Origin: Thermincola carboxydiphila
Lineage (GTDB): Bacteria > Bacillota > Thermincolia > Thermincolales > UBA2595
Direction: 5' to 3'
Assembly: GCA_016841045.1 (NCBI GenBank)
Contig: JAENZX010000002.1
Span: 158,965-211,311 of the forward strand
Length of the DNA: 52,347 nt
In this document: piece by piece, positions 9,201 through 17,398 of the stretch
How positions within the stretch are numbered: the first letter of the stretch is position 1
Layout of the letters: each line of letters begins with the position of its first letter
Program-made: the position numbers and the translations under genes
The notes under the pieces: generated by a model
The model's input: the letters and a program-made list of their open reading frames with translations, nothing else
Told to the model about the DNA's origin: nothing
Database searches by the model: none

Positions 9201-10040
9201 ATGCGGCTGGGGATACATATCTCAATTGGCGGTGGTTTTGACAAGGCGGTAAAAAACCTGGTGAAGCTTGGGTGTAATGCCTGTCAGATGTTTTCCAGGA
9301 GTCCGCGGGGAGGAAAAGCAAGGGCTTTGGGTGAAGCTGAAGTAAAAACCTTCAGGCAGCTTTGTCAAAATAATGACATAGACCCGGTTGTTGTACACAT
9401 TCCTTATGTGCTTAACCTGGCTACATCTGACCATAAGATGCATGATTATGCAATCTCTATGGTTAAGGAAGATTTATACAGAGCCGACACTTTAGGTGCA
9501 GCTTACCTTGTTCTTCACATGGGCAGCCACAAGGGTGAAGGGATGGAAAAGGGGCTGGCCCAGGTGGCGGAAGCATTAAAGAAATCACTATCCGATTATG
9601 ACGGCAGTACAGTCGTTTTACTCGAAAATACATCAGGTGCCGGGAAGGAAGTTGGGTTTACTTTTGAACATTTAAAATGGGTTTTGAACGAACTGGATAG
9701 TGGCAAAGCAGGAATTTGTTTTGACACGTGCCATGGATTTGCAGCCGGATATGATTTAGCAGATGAAGAGAAGGTTAAGAAAACATTTGATGAGATGGAC
9801 AGAGTAGTTGGATTGTCCAGACTTAAACTGATTCACGCTAATGACTCCATGTACCCTTTAGGCTCTACAAAAGACAGACACGCCCATATAGGAAAAGGGT
9901 TTATAGGAGAAGCAGGATTTAAAGCAATACTCAAACATGAGGGACTCATAGACATACCCCTTATTTTGGAGACACCAATTGATGATCAGGGCGGCTGGGA
10001 GGAAAACCTTGAGACAATGAGACGAATCGCAAAAGACTAA
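9201..10040 (+). CDS. nfo: Deoxyribonuclease IV (AP endonuclease)
   Basis: Endonuclease IV cuts DNA 5' to abasic sites in base excision repair, using a zinc cluster in a TIM barrel. Metal-binding segments are visible: LVLHMGSH, LLENTSGAGKEVG, CFDTCHGFAAGYD, IHANDS and RHAHIGKGFIG. Length is 279 aa, normal. The ATG at 9201 follows AAAGGGGG. The gene is transcribed alone, between two terminators. Confidence 0.97.
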   Translation: MRLGIHISIGGGFDKAVKNLVKLGCNACQMFSRSPRGGKARALGEAEVKTFRQLCQNNDIDPVVVHIPYVLNLATSDHKMHDYAISMVKEDLYRADTLGAAYLVLHMGSHKGEGMEKGLAQVAEALKKSLSDYDGSTVVLLENTSGAGKEVGFTFEHLKWVLNELDSGKAGICFDTCHGFAAGYDLADEEKVKKTFDEMDRVVGLSRLKLIHANDSMYPLGSTKDRHAHIGKGFIGEAGFKAILKHEGLIDIPLILETPIDDQGGWEENLETMRRIAKD

Positions 10041-10121
10041 ATTTTTTTGATTTTTATTCCATGATAATTTAAAAAGTACTAATGCAGATTATGCATGGCA
10101 AAGTTATGCTGCTATTTATCC

Positions 10122-10146
10122 AAAAGACCCCTTATGGGGTTATTTT
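10122..10146 (+). terminator. Intrinsic terminator after nfo
   Basis: ACCCC-TTAT-GGGGT stem (10127-10140) flanked by AAAAG and TATTTTG. It lies 87 bp downstream of the stop. Confidence 0.6.
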
Positions 10147-10169
10147 GCTTTATACAGTATGAAAAGGAG

Positions 10170-10197
10170 TTGTCATAATTCTATTTTTTTGTTATAC
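10170..10197 (+). promoter_or_regulatory. Promoter candidate upstream of sleB
   Basis: TTGTCA (10170-10175), a 16-bp spacer and TTATAC (10192-10197). SleB genes are normally made in the forespore, so a sigma-G promoter may be hidden here; I cannot separate the two by eye. Confidence 0.4.
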
Positions 10198-10288
10198 TGA
10201 GTCTTCCTCTGCCGGATTAACGGGATTCTTAGTTCAGATGGAGTTTAGCTATTGGACAAAATGTTTATGTTAGACAGGAGTGGAGACA

Positions 10289-10999
10289 ATGCTTAAAGAG
10301 AATAAATTTATGTTATTATTTATTATAGGTATAATGGTTACTCTAATGTTTGGCTCTTTTTATACACCGGCTGAAGCTGAGAACGGAGTTTACAGGGATC
10401 TTTCTCTTGGAATGATAGGCGGTGACGTCCGGCAGATGCAAATTGACCTATCTAAGAAAGGATACAAACTGGAACCCTCTGATGGCGTTTTTGGACTTAA
10501 AACACATCAGGCTGTTCTTTATTTTCAAAGGCGGAATGATTTAAAAGCCACCGGGGTTTTCGATAAAAAGACTAGAGAGGCTTTAGATGGGGGCCGGAAC
10601 AAGGCCAGGTCACAGAATAAACGGGGAACAGTATCCCGAAGTTTTTCAAGGGATGACGTAATAATGCTGGCCAGGGCTGTAAGTGGTGAGGCAAGGGGAG
10701 AGTCCTTTGAAGGTCAGGTCGCTGTTGCAGCTGTAATTGTTAACAGAACCCAGTCCCGTGATTTTCCCCAAACCATTAAAGGAGTGGTTTTTCAGCCAGG
10801 GGCTTTCGATGCTGTGGAAGACGGACAGATATGGCTTGAGCCCAGTGAAAAATCAGTGAAAGCTGCTGAATTGGCACTGACGGGTTATGACCCGACAGGG
10901 AACGCCATTTATTACTGGAACCCTGCAAAGTCCACAAATAAGTGGATATGGTCACGACCAATAATTAAACGAATCGGCAGCCACGTTTTTGCTAGATGA
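10289..10999 (+). CDS. sleB: Spore cortex-lytic enzyme SleB
   Basis: SleB degrades the spore cortex peptidoglycan during germination. The protein has an N-terminal membrane/signal segment (about residues 5-28), a PG_binding_1 domain (DVRQMQIDLSKKGY to FDKKTREAL, about residues 45-100) and a C-terminal Hydrolase_2 / lytic domain starting DVIMLARAVSGEARGESFEG, with the catalytic Glu expected in GEARGE. Length is 236 aa from ATG 10289, which has GGAG 8 bp upstream; a GTG at 10280 would add three residues. No ypeB partner follows, unlike in Bacillus, so another hydrolase of the family or a distant YpeB is possible. Confidence 0.9.
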   Translation: MLKENKFMLLFIIGIMVTLMFGSFYTPAEAENGVYRDLSLGMIGGDVRQMQIDLSKKGYKLEPSDGVFGLKTHQAVLYFQRRNDLKATGVFDKKTREALDGGRNKARSQNKRGTVSRSFSRDDVIMLARAVSGEARGESFEGQVAVAAVIVNRTQSRDFPQTIKGVVFQPGAFDAVEDGQIWLEPSEKSVKAAELALTGYDPTGNAIYYWNPAKSTNKWIWSRPIIKRIGSHVFAR

Positions 11000-11018
11000 A
11001 AAATAAGTGGTTTCTCAC

Positions 11019-11049
11019 GGGAATCTCCTAAGAGGGATTCTCTTTTTTT
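11019..11049 (+). terminator. Intrinsic terminator after sleB
   Basis: GGGAATC pairs with GATTCTC (one G-T wobble), followed by seven T. Confidence 0.8.
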
Positions 11050-11190
11050 ACCCCAGTTTTTCGGAAATATTTTATTGAAATTACCAGAAATATACACTTT
11101 TTTGCAGGAAGAAGTAAAACGATATAGAATTATTTAATTAAGATAAATGATTATTTTATAGCTGGTTTAGCCCGATGAACGTTAGATAGG

Positions 11191-12579
11191 ATGATTTTTG
11201 TGGTATCTTTGAGTTGCGAAGATAATATCCCTCTAAGACCGGACCTTATGATTTCCCTTCTACAGACAGTGACTGTTGGATTAATTGTGCTAGATATAGA
11301 TGGTAATGTGATATTTGCTAACAAACAATTTGAAGATCTGCTCGGTTATTCGGCTGATGACATTATAGGTCTTTCACATATGAGAGCAGTGTCCATTTTA
11401 GTAGGTAAAACAAGTTATGACGAAATCAAGGAAAATCTACAAAAAACATTTCATGGTGAAAAAATAGCAAAAAAGCGTAAGTTCACCCACAAAAACGGGC
11501 AGATTGTCCCGCTTGAAGTCCAAAGCTACCCCTTTTTTGACAAGGATAACAAAATTGCTGGCAGCTTACTAATATTAAGGGATCTTCATGGAGACCTGAT
11601 GGCCGAAATAACCAATTTGGTGAATTCTACTCTGAGTCTAAAGGAAGTGTTAGACAACACAGTTAAAGCAGTGGTCGAAAATTTGGGCCTGGAATCCACA
11701 GCGGTGTTTCTGTTAAATGAAGAAAAAAAGGAATTGGATTTAATTTGCTGCAATGCGTTCAAAACAGAGGAAGACCTGGCGAAGGTGAAGTGGAAAGTTG
11801 GTGAAGGCCCGCCCGGTAAAATAGTTCAGACAAGGGCTCCCGTCTATGTCAGAAACCTGAGGACGTGTCTAGACCTGCCGGAATTTGTGCGCCAGTTCCA
11901 TGGAGATAAATCCAGTGTGGGATTCCCTCTCATTTGTAAAGATGAGCTCCTGGGGGTTATCGCTTTTGATGCTGATACTGTTAGGGATTTTTCTGACAAG
12001 GAAATGTTATCCTTCAAAAACATAGCCAGCCAAGTGGCTCTTGCTATATACAATGCACGGTTATTTTCCAAGCTTGAATATTTGTCAAATACCGATGGCT
12101 TGACAGGATTATTTAATCATAGGCGTTTTCAGGAACTTTTGAAGGAACATGTTTCACATGCACAGAAGGATCAATGTTCTTTCGGAATTCTGATGTTAGA
12201 TGTAGATTATTTTAAAAGTTTTAATGACCGGTTTGGACATCTTCTGGGCGACCAACTACTTCAGGAGCTTGCTGAGGTGATAATAAAAAACGTTCGCAGC
12301 TGTGACATTGTTGCTCGTTACGGAGGAGAAGAGTTTGCTGTTATTCTTCCCAACTGTACTAAGGAAGTTGCGGTTACTATAGCACAACGAATTAGAATGG
12401 CTGTTGAAGAATCTAATTTTTGCAGTAACACCAAGGCCGCTGGGAAGATTACAGTTTCCATAGGTGCTGCCATGTACCCGGATGAAAAGAATAAACGGGA
12501 ACTCTTGCTAAAAGCTGACAAAGCCCTGTATCTGGCCAAAGAGCTGGGACGAAACAGGATAGAAGTTTATGCAGGGTAA
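11191..12579 (+). CDS. Diguanylate cyclase with PAS and GAF domains
   Basis: This 462-residue cytoplasmic signalling protein makes cyclic di-GMP. It has a PAS domain (about 20-130, VGLIVLDIDGNVIFANKQFEDLLGY), a GAF domain (about 145-285) and a GGDEF domain (about 300-460). The active site is GGEEF at about residue 378, an active variant. The inhibitory I-site RxxD is present as RSCD five residues upstream. No EAL domain and no membrane segment are seen. The ATG at 11191 has only a weak AGG upstream, so the start is less sure. It stands alone between terminators; the input signal is unknown. Confidence 0.93.
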   Translation: MIFVVSLSCEDNIPLRPDLMISLLQTVTVGLIVLDIDGNVIFANKQFEDLLGYSADDIIGLSHMRAVSILVGKTSYDEIKENLQKTFHGEKIAKKRKFTHKNGQIVPLEVQSYPFFDKDNKIAGSLLILRDLHGDLMAEITNLVNSTLSLKEVLDNTVKAVVENLGLESTAVFLLNEEKKELDLICCNAFKTEEDLAKVKWKVGEGPPGKIVQTRAPVYVRNLRTCLDLPEFVRQFHGDKSSVGFPLICKDELLGVIAFDADTVRDFSDKEMLSFKNIASQVALAIYNARLFSKLEYLSNTDGLTGLFNHRRFQELLKEHVSHAQKDQCSFGILMLDVDYFKSFNDRFGHLLGDQLLQELAEVIIKNVRSCDIVARYGGEEFAVILPNCTKEVAVTIAQRIRMAVEESNFCSNTKAAGKITVSIGAAMYPDEKNKRELLLKADKALYLAKELGRNRIEVYAG

Positions 12580-12610
12580 TTGACGATTTATGTTCTGAAC
12601 AAAATGGCAA

Positions 12611-12655
12611 AGATGCCTTTTGAAGCTAGGTCTTCAGAGGGCATTTATTATTTTC
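12611..12655 (+). terminator. Intrinsic terminator after the cyclase
   Basis: ATGCC and TTTTGAAG pair with CTTCAGAG and GGCAT (with wobbles), followed by a T-rich tail. The rest of the gap 12656-12929 shows no gene and no RNA family I recognise; it ends in the AAAGGGGAGGG ribosome binding site of the next gene. Confidence 0.65.
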
Positions 12656-12929
12656 TGAGGGTTTTGAAGGGTGTGAAGACTATGGCAGAATTATGGACAG
12701 TTTTAGTGGGGAAACGATATGGCAAGGTGAATTATGCGTGATGTTGGCTAAAGCGGGTGTAATTACCAACTTGAAGAAAATATCTAAGCAGTAACGGATA
12801 TGTTCGGCAATAGGTCTTAAATACTGTAGCTGATAAACCAACGACATTTTAACAGATTGCCTGTAGACCCCAAACCCTCTATAATCGAAAGGGTTTATCC
12901 GATTATTCAAATTTAGAAAGGGGAGGGAC

Positions 12930-14099
12930 ATGCAGATACTTGCGAATACAGCAAATCGTCGTACTACCGGAAGCGTTATTCTGTTATGCCTGTTGCTTTT
13001 TTTCTTGTCTCCCAGTAAGGTTCAGGCTGGAGAATCACGTGTCACAGATGCAAAAGGTCATGGTCTTATAAGCCTTGTTTCCAGGTGGGAAAAAAAGAGT
13101 GTCAAAGAGCAGGTATACTCTGAGGTTTACTCGCCAAATAAAGAAGTACTGGGCTTTTATACCAAAGATTGGAGTACCGATACTCTGTCACATGATTCCC
13201 TGAAAAAGAATACTGACAAAATTACAGGAATCGCTACATTTACCTACAAAATCAATTCGGAGGGAAAACTGGTCGGCAAAACTCCTAAAGCGGCATTGAA
13301 GGTCTCGCGCCAAAATGATATTGAAACCCTCGCATTGGTACATAACCTTTCTTCTTCTGGATTTAACAGGCAGTTAATTCATTCAATTCTTACAGATCCT
13401 GATTTAAGGGCCAAAACTATCTCAGAAATATATAAGACCCTGATTAAAAATGGATATGACGGAGTCAACATTGATTTCGAAAATATTTCACCACAAGACC
13501 GACAATACCTCAATTATTTTATGGAGGAATTAAAAGCCAAACTGGGTCCTGATGCGCTTAAGGTTACCATATCTGTTCCAGCCAAGACCTGGGACAATCC
13601 AACAGACGGCTGGAGCGGGGCTTTTGACTATGGTCACCTTGCAAAAACCGCTGATAAGATTATGCTGATGACTTATGATGAGCACTGGTTGGGTGGAACT
13701 CCTGGCCCCGTTGCTTCTCAACCATGGGTGGAAAAAGCAGCTGCCTATTCTTCCGCAGTAATTCCCGGGGAAAAGGTGCTGCTTGGCATAGGTAATTATG
13801 GTTATGACTGGATTGAAGGGGGAGCAGGATATAAGACAGTCCAGCAAAGGAATGCAGTTGCGTTGGCTTTGAATCACGGTGCGGAAATCCAATGGGATGC
13901 ATCAAGTCAAACCCCATATTTCAACTACTGGAAAAGTTCAAAGAAACATGTGGTCTGGTTTGAAAGTATCCAGAGTGCTGCCTTTAAACTTGACCTTGTC
14001 AGGAAATACGGACTGGCGGGAATTGCAATCTGGAGGCTGGGTTTCGAAGCTCCAAGCTTTTGGGATGTAGTTGAGGATAAATTGAATGGTACCAATTAA
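12930..14099 (+). CDS. Exported glycoside hydrolase family 18 protein (spore-type)
   Basis: This 389-residue protein has a signal peptide (residues 1-34, cut near VQAGES) and one GH18 barrel. The catalytic DxxDxDxE-type motif is seen as GYDGVNIDFENI, with the acid Glu conserved. Other family strands are KVTISVPAKTWDNP, DKIMLMTYDEHW and GIAIWRLGFE. Relatives (YaaH/SleL, YdhD) are spore cortex N-acetylglucosaminidases, but they carry LysM repeats that are absent here. A role in spore germination is therefore inferred from family and from nearby sleB. ATG 12930 follows AAAGGGGAGGG. Confidence 0.88.
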   Translation: MQILANTANRRTTGSVILLCLLLFFLSPSKVQAGESRVTDAKGHGLISLVSRWEKKSVKEQVYSEVYSPNKEVLGFYTKDWSTDTLSHDSLKKNTDKITGIATFTYKINSEGKLVGKTPKAALKVSRQNDIETLALVHNLSSSGFNRQLIHSILTDPDLRAKTISEIYKTLIKNGYDGVNIDFENISPQDRQYLNYFMEELKAKLGPDALKVTISVPAKTWDNPTDGWSGAFDYGHLAKTADKIMLMTYDEHWLGGTPGPVASQPWVEKAAAYSSAVIPGEKVLLGIGNYGYDWIEGGAGYKTVQQRNAVALALNHGAEIQWDASSQTPYFNYWKSSKKHVVWFESIQSAAFKLDLVRKYGLAGIAIWRLGFEAPSFWDVVEDKLNGTN

Positions 14100-14364
14100 G
14101 AGGATGCTGCTTTTATAGCATCTTATAAGTGGACAAACCCTAAATAAAGCAGAGGGGATGAGATATTTCCTCCACGGCGGCAACACCTCAGCTCGTTACC
14201 GGATCGCTTACGCTCTCCCTCTAGAGGACAACGGGGCTCTAAGCGCTGAAGACGCTAAGAGCCCCGACGCCGACAGCGCGGATGGCAGACTCGCCGCTTA
14301 AGGAAAAATCTCATCCCCTCTTTCTATTATGAAAGGGTTTGTCAAAAGTTGAGGATGCTGCTTT
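14100..14364. repeat. 14-bp direct repeats flanking element copy 1
   Basis: GAGGATGCTGCTTT occurs at 14100-14113, immediately after the GH18 stop, and again at 14351-14364, where it forms the first arm of a complete terminator. A 9-bp inverted repeat (GACAAACCC 14132-14140, GGGTTTGTC 14335-14343) lies inside. The layout looks like an insertion into the GH18 terminator with duplication of the target. Confidence 0.55.
14152..14320. repeat. Palindromic structured element, copy 1 (long form)
   Basis: A 169-bp unit bounded by a perfect 13-bp inverted repeat (GAGGGGATGAGAT / ATCTCATCCCCTC). Inside are the family core motifs ACGGCGGCAACACCTCAGCT and GGATGGCAGACTCGCCG, whose CGGCG and CGCCG can pair. 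This copy has an extra hairpin-forming insert (GGGGCTCTAAGCG / CGCTAAGAGCCCC, 14234-14266). It shares its core with three copies near 31.2 kb. It occupies most of the 324-bp gap 14100-14423. Confidence 0.85.
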
Positions 14365-14384
14365 GGGGCGGCATCCTCTTTTAA
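14351..14384 (+). terminator. Terminator between GH18 gene and Big_2 gene
   Basis: GAGGATGC (14351-14358) pairs with GCATCCTC (14371-14378), followed by TTTT. The two genes converge here and an AAAA on the other side may let it work both ways. Confidence 0.7.
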
Positions 14385-14423
14385 TTGGTATTGAATTTAT
14401 CCTGGTTACTTTAAAGCGTTTGT

Positions 14424-15998
14424 TTATTCTGTGACGACAACCAGGTAGCTGGCGGTTTTGTTGTTTGAGGTTGTTGCTGTGATGACAGCATTTCCTGGCG
14501 CTATTGCTGTTACTTTACCGGTTTGAGTAACTATGGCGACAGAAGAATCACTGGTGCGCCATGTGAGTGAACTTATGGATGTACCGTCAGGATAGGCATT
14601 TACTGTTGGGTAATCGGACATCCCGACCAGTAGGGTACTGGTAATTTTGTTGAAGAGGATACCATACGCTGGCTTTTCAACCGATGGAACAACTGTAATA
14701 ACACAACTTGCTTTCTTACTGCCGTCTGCCGAAGTAGCAGTTACCACGGCTGTACCGGTACGTTTGGCCTCAATAACTCCTGTATTAGTCACTGATACAA
14801 TGCTTGTGTTATTGGAGGTCCAAATTACTTCCTGATTACTGGCATCCGAAGGCTCTAGTGAGTACTTCAGGGTGTCTTTTTCACCTACCGGAATGATTGT
14901 TTGCAGAAGATTAATCTTGACCTCATTAACAGCTTCCCATTCATCATCCGGGATGACCTTGACCAGGAGCTGGTCGGTTTTTCCACCGTCATTAGTTCTG
15001 ACGGTAATTACAGCTGTTCCTTCAGATATTGCAGTTACCTTACCAGATTGATTTACAACAGCAACTGAAGTGTCTCCTGAAGTCCAGGTTAGGGATTTAT
15101 CAGCGGCACTTGATGGTTCTACTGTTGCTGTCAGGGATCTTGTTGAACCCGGTTCTAAGGCAATGTAGGATGTTGTTTTGTCAATGGAGACAGAGGTAAC
15201 AGATGCATTTGCTGAGACAACTTTGACGGAACAGGAGGCTATATATCGACCACTGGAAGTCATGGCAAATATTTGTGCGGTCCCGCTGCTTCTACCGGTT
15301 ATTTTTCCGGATTGGTCAACAGTAGCTATGTTGGGATTGCCGGAAAACCAGGTAACTGAATCAGAAGTATTACCAGGCACCACTGTTGCTGTAAGCGTTT
15401 CAGATGAACCTACGATTAAAGTGGTGTTTGTTTTGTTTAGATAAATGCCTGTAACTTCTGTAGAGGGGTTTTGGGTACCTTCTGTGACAGTTACGGTACA
15501 ACTGGCCACTTTGCTGAAATCAGAACGTGCAACGGCGTAAATTACAGCTTCGCCTGAAGTGATACCTGTAACCTTACCACTTGGGTTTACTGTTGCGATA
15601 TCAGGTCTGGTTGAAAACCACAGTACGTGCTTGTTAGTGACATTAGCGGGTTTAACAAGGGCAGCAAGGCGCTCCCATGAACCTGCTGCAATGGTTGTTT
15701 TAGTTTTATTAAGGGTTATTCCTGTTACCTCAATTCCCTTGAATGGTTTTTTATTTACCTGTGGGTTAGGTTTAGGTGACTTTATCTTAGGTGCTTTTAT
15801 CTTAGGTGCTTTTATCTTAGGTGCTTTGACCTTAGGGGCTTTACTTTTAACCCCGCCTCCGGTTTTCTTTGAGGTTTTACAAATTTTCATGGGCGATTTT
15901 TTTTCAAAGTAGTTATCGGCAAATACTGATGACGCTGACAAAAGCATAAATATCATGCTTAAAGCCAAGATTTTGAAGCTCTTGATTCTCATAAACAC
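14424..15998 (-). CDS. Exported protein with Big_2 (Ig-like) repeats
   Basis: This 524-residue protein begins with a signal peptide (MFMRIKSFKILALSMIFMLL, cut near SVFA). A low-complexity basic stretch of KAPKIKAPKIK repeats (about residues 50-80) follows, then about five Big_2 domains of 80-85 residues. Each repeat contains an xVTGIxLNKT-type start and a VTWxSxxxxIATVxxxGxVTGxxxGxAxIxA-type core. There is no LPXTG motif or S-layer domain, so anchoring is unclear; the basic segment could bind cell wall polymers. Big_2 proteins are typically surface or adhesion proteins. Start ATG 15998 follows AGGAGGG on the minus strand. Confidence 0.85.
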   Translation of the reverse strand: MFMRIKSFKILALSMIFMLLSASSVFADNYFEKKSPMKICKTSKKTGGGVKSKAPKVKAPKIKAPKIKAPKIKSPKPNPQVNKKPFKGIEVTGITLNKTKTTIAAGSWERLAALVKPANVTNKHVLWFSTRPDIATVNPSGKVTGITSGEAVIYAVARSDFSKVASCTVTVTEGTQNPSTEVTGIYLNKTNTTLIVGSSETLTATVVPGNTSDSVTWFSGNPNIATVDQSGKITGRSSGTAQIFAMTSSGRYIASCSVKVVSANASVTSVSIDKTTSYIALEPGSTRSLTATVEPSSAADKSLTWTSGDTSVAVVNQSGKVTAISEGTAVITVRTNDGGKTDQLLVKVIPDDEWEAVNEVKINLLQTIIPVGEKDTLKYSLEPSDASNQEVIWTSNNTSIVSVTNTGVIEAKRTGTAVVTATSADGSKKASCVITVVPSVEKPAYGILFNKITSTLLVGMSDYPTVNAYPDGTSISSLTWRTSDSSVAIVTQTGKVTAIAPGNAVITATTSNNKTASYLVVVTE

Positions 15999-16331
15999 CC
16001 TCCTATGAAATTGAGACTATTAACGAAATGCTGTTAACGCACTTTTACAAAAGTTAAAATTTTAGTTTGAAGACTGACAGCTAGCAAATAGCACTAAATC
16101 TGCCTGTAACCACCTCCCCCGGCGTTGTAACTGAAAAGCTGATGGAAAGTTTGGGAAAAATTTGTATCTAAGTTTAAATACTACCGGGTGAAAGGCTTTT
16201 AGGGTGTAGTTTGGATAGAAAAAATAGTAATATTTGGTATTAATATCTCAGAAATTGTATTTCACATATCTTAACAGGTAGGCGAATAAGATTCTACGGG
16301 ATTAAACATTTCTTGTCCGGAGGTTTTGGAA
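15999..16331. other. Divergent intergenic region, no gene seen
   Basis: This 333-bp gap separates the minus-strand Big_2 gene from the plus-strand small membrane ORF. It must hold promoters for both. A GC-rich block on the minus strand (ACGCCGGGGGAGGTGG near 16110) looks like a structured leader but matches no riboswitch class I know. No ORF of credible size was found. Confidence 0.4.
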
Positions 16332-16508
16332 ATGAAAATTTATTATTTTAGCTCAAAGTATATCATTAAAAAGACTGCACAGATTATCATTATTCTTTTG
16401 GCCCTAGTGCTAATACTAAAAATAACCCAGTATAATTTATTTAAACCTGTAATGAGCAATTTTGACCCCAATCGACTTACTATCGGTAATATCCTGTCAG
16501 GTTTCTGA
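16332..16508 (+). CDS. Small single-pass membrane protein, truncated paralogue of the YlxY anchor
   Basis: This encodes 58 residues with one transmembrane helix (about residues 12-34). It parallels the first 55 residues of the next gene: both start M(K/R)IYY, have KK before the helix, and share NxFKPxxSxF after it; then this ORF stops. GGAGG at 16319-16323 sits 8 bp before the ATG, so it is likely translated. It may be a remnant of a duplication or a real small membrane protein. It lies 43 bp upstream of the deacetylase-like gene. Confidence 0.6.
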   Translation: MKIYYFSSKYIIKKTAQIIIILLALVLILKITQYNLFKPVMSNFDPNRLTIGNILSGF

Positions 16509-16551
16509 ATAAAATCAATAAGGTAAATACCATTTTGTCTGGGGGGATAGC

Positions 16552-17271
16552 ATGAGAATTTATTATATTAATCTTCATAATGTAATGAAGAAGGCTGTCG
16601 TTCTTTTGGCTGTATTACTGGCAGCACTAGTTACGCTCAACTTTATAGGAAATAATATTTTTAAACCTACAACTAGCAGCTTTGAACCAATCTATCAGGG
16701 GAATCAGACAGAGAAGAAAATTGCCCTTACCTGTAATGTTGTCTGGGGAGAAGAGTATGTACCCGAGATGTTAAAAATATTAAAGAAAAATGATGTCAAG
16801 ATGACTTTTTTTATGGGCGGAAAATGGGTTAAAGATTTTCCTGAGCTGACCAAACAGATTGCTGAGAATCACGAACTGGGAAATCACAGTTATTCGCATC
16901 CCCATCCCACTTTTATCAATAAAGAAGAAAATATTAGGGAAATTAAAAAGACTGAAGATGAAGTTTATAAAGTAACCAAGAATAAGATAAATTTGTATGC
17001 TCCGCCATATGGGGAGTTTAACAAGACTGTATTGGAAGCAGCCGGGGAGAGCGGTTACAAAGTTATTATGTGGAGCATTGACACAAGGGACTGGCAGCGT
17101 CCGGCTCCGGAGGTTATTGTTGAGCGTGTCATTGATAAAGCCCATAATGGTGCGATTGTACTCATGCATCCAACAGCTCCAACTGTTAAAGCGCTTCCGG
17201 TTCTCATTGAACAACTCAAAAAAAGAGGATACCAGTTAACTACAGTTTCTGATTGCATAGGAATTAAGTAA
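16552..17271 (+). CDS. ylxY: Polysaccharide deacetylase-family protein, YlxY type
   Basis: This 239-residue membrane-anchored protein has one N-terminal helix (about 15-35) and a NodB-like domain. The metal-ligand motif HSYSHP and the APPYGEFN and MWSIDTRDW motifs are present. The first motif, normally TFDD or TFDxxWG with the catalytic Asp, reads TCNVVWG, so the base is Asn and activity is doubtful or altered. B. subtilis ylxY sits in the same place, between pnp and the M16 protease gene, which supports the name. ATG 16552 follows TGGGGGGAT. Its substrate is unknown; a cell wall or spore role is expected. Confidence 0.87.
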   Translation: MRIYYINLHNVMKKAVVLLAVLLAALVTLNFIGNNIFKPTTSSFEPIYQGNQTEKKIALTCNVVWGEEYVPEMLKILKKNDVKMTFFMGGKWVKDFPELTKQIAENHELGNHSYSHPHPTFINKEENIREIKKTEDEVYKVTKNKINLYAPPYGEFNKTVLEAAGESGYKVIMWSIDTRDWQRPAPEVIVERVIDKAHNGAIVLMHPTAPTVKALPVLIEQLKKRGYQLTTVSDCIGIK

Positions 17272-17398
17272 GTTAATTTTGGGTAGAAGCCACGGCAATC
17301 ACTGGTGAACACGGCTGAAATGCTTTACTTAAATGTCCGTGGATATCAGTGATTTTTTATTTAAGATTTCGACTATAAGTGATGGGGAGAGAACGGGG

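Noticed and set aside
12656-12929. Cyclic di-GMP riboswitch after the diguanylate cyclase gene
   Set aside because: None of the conserved GEMM-type cores is visible.
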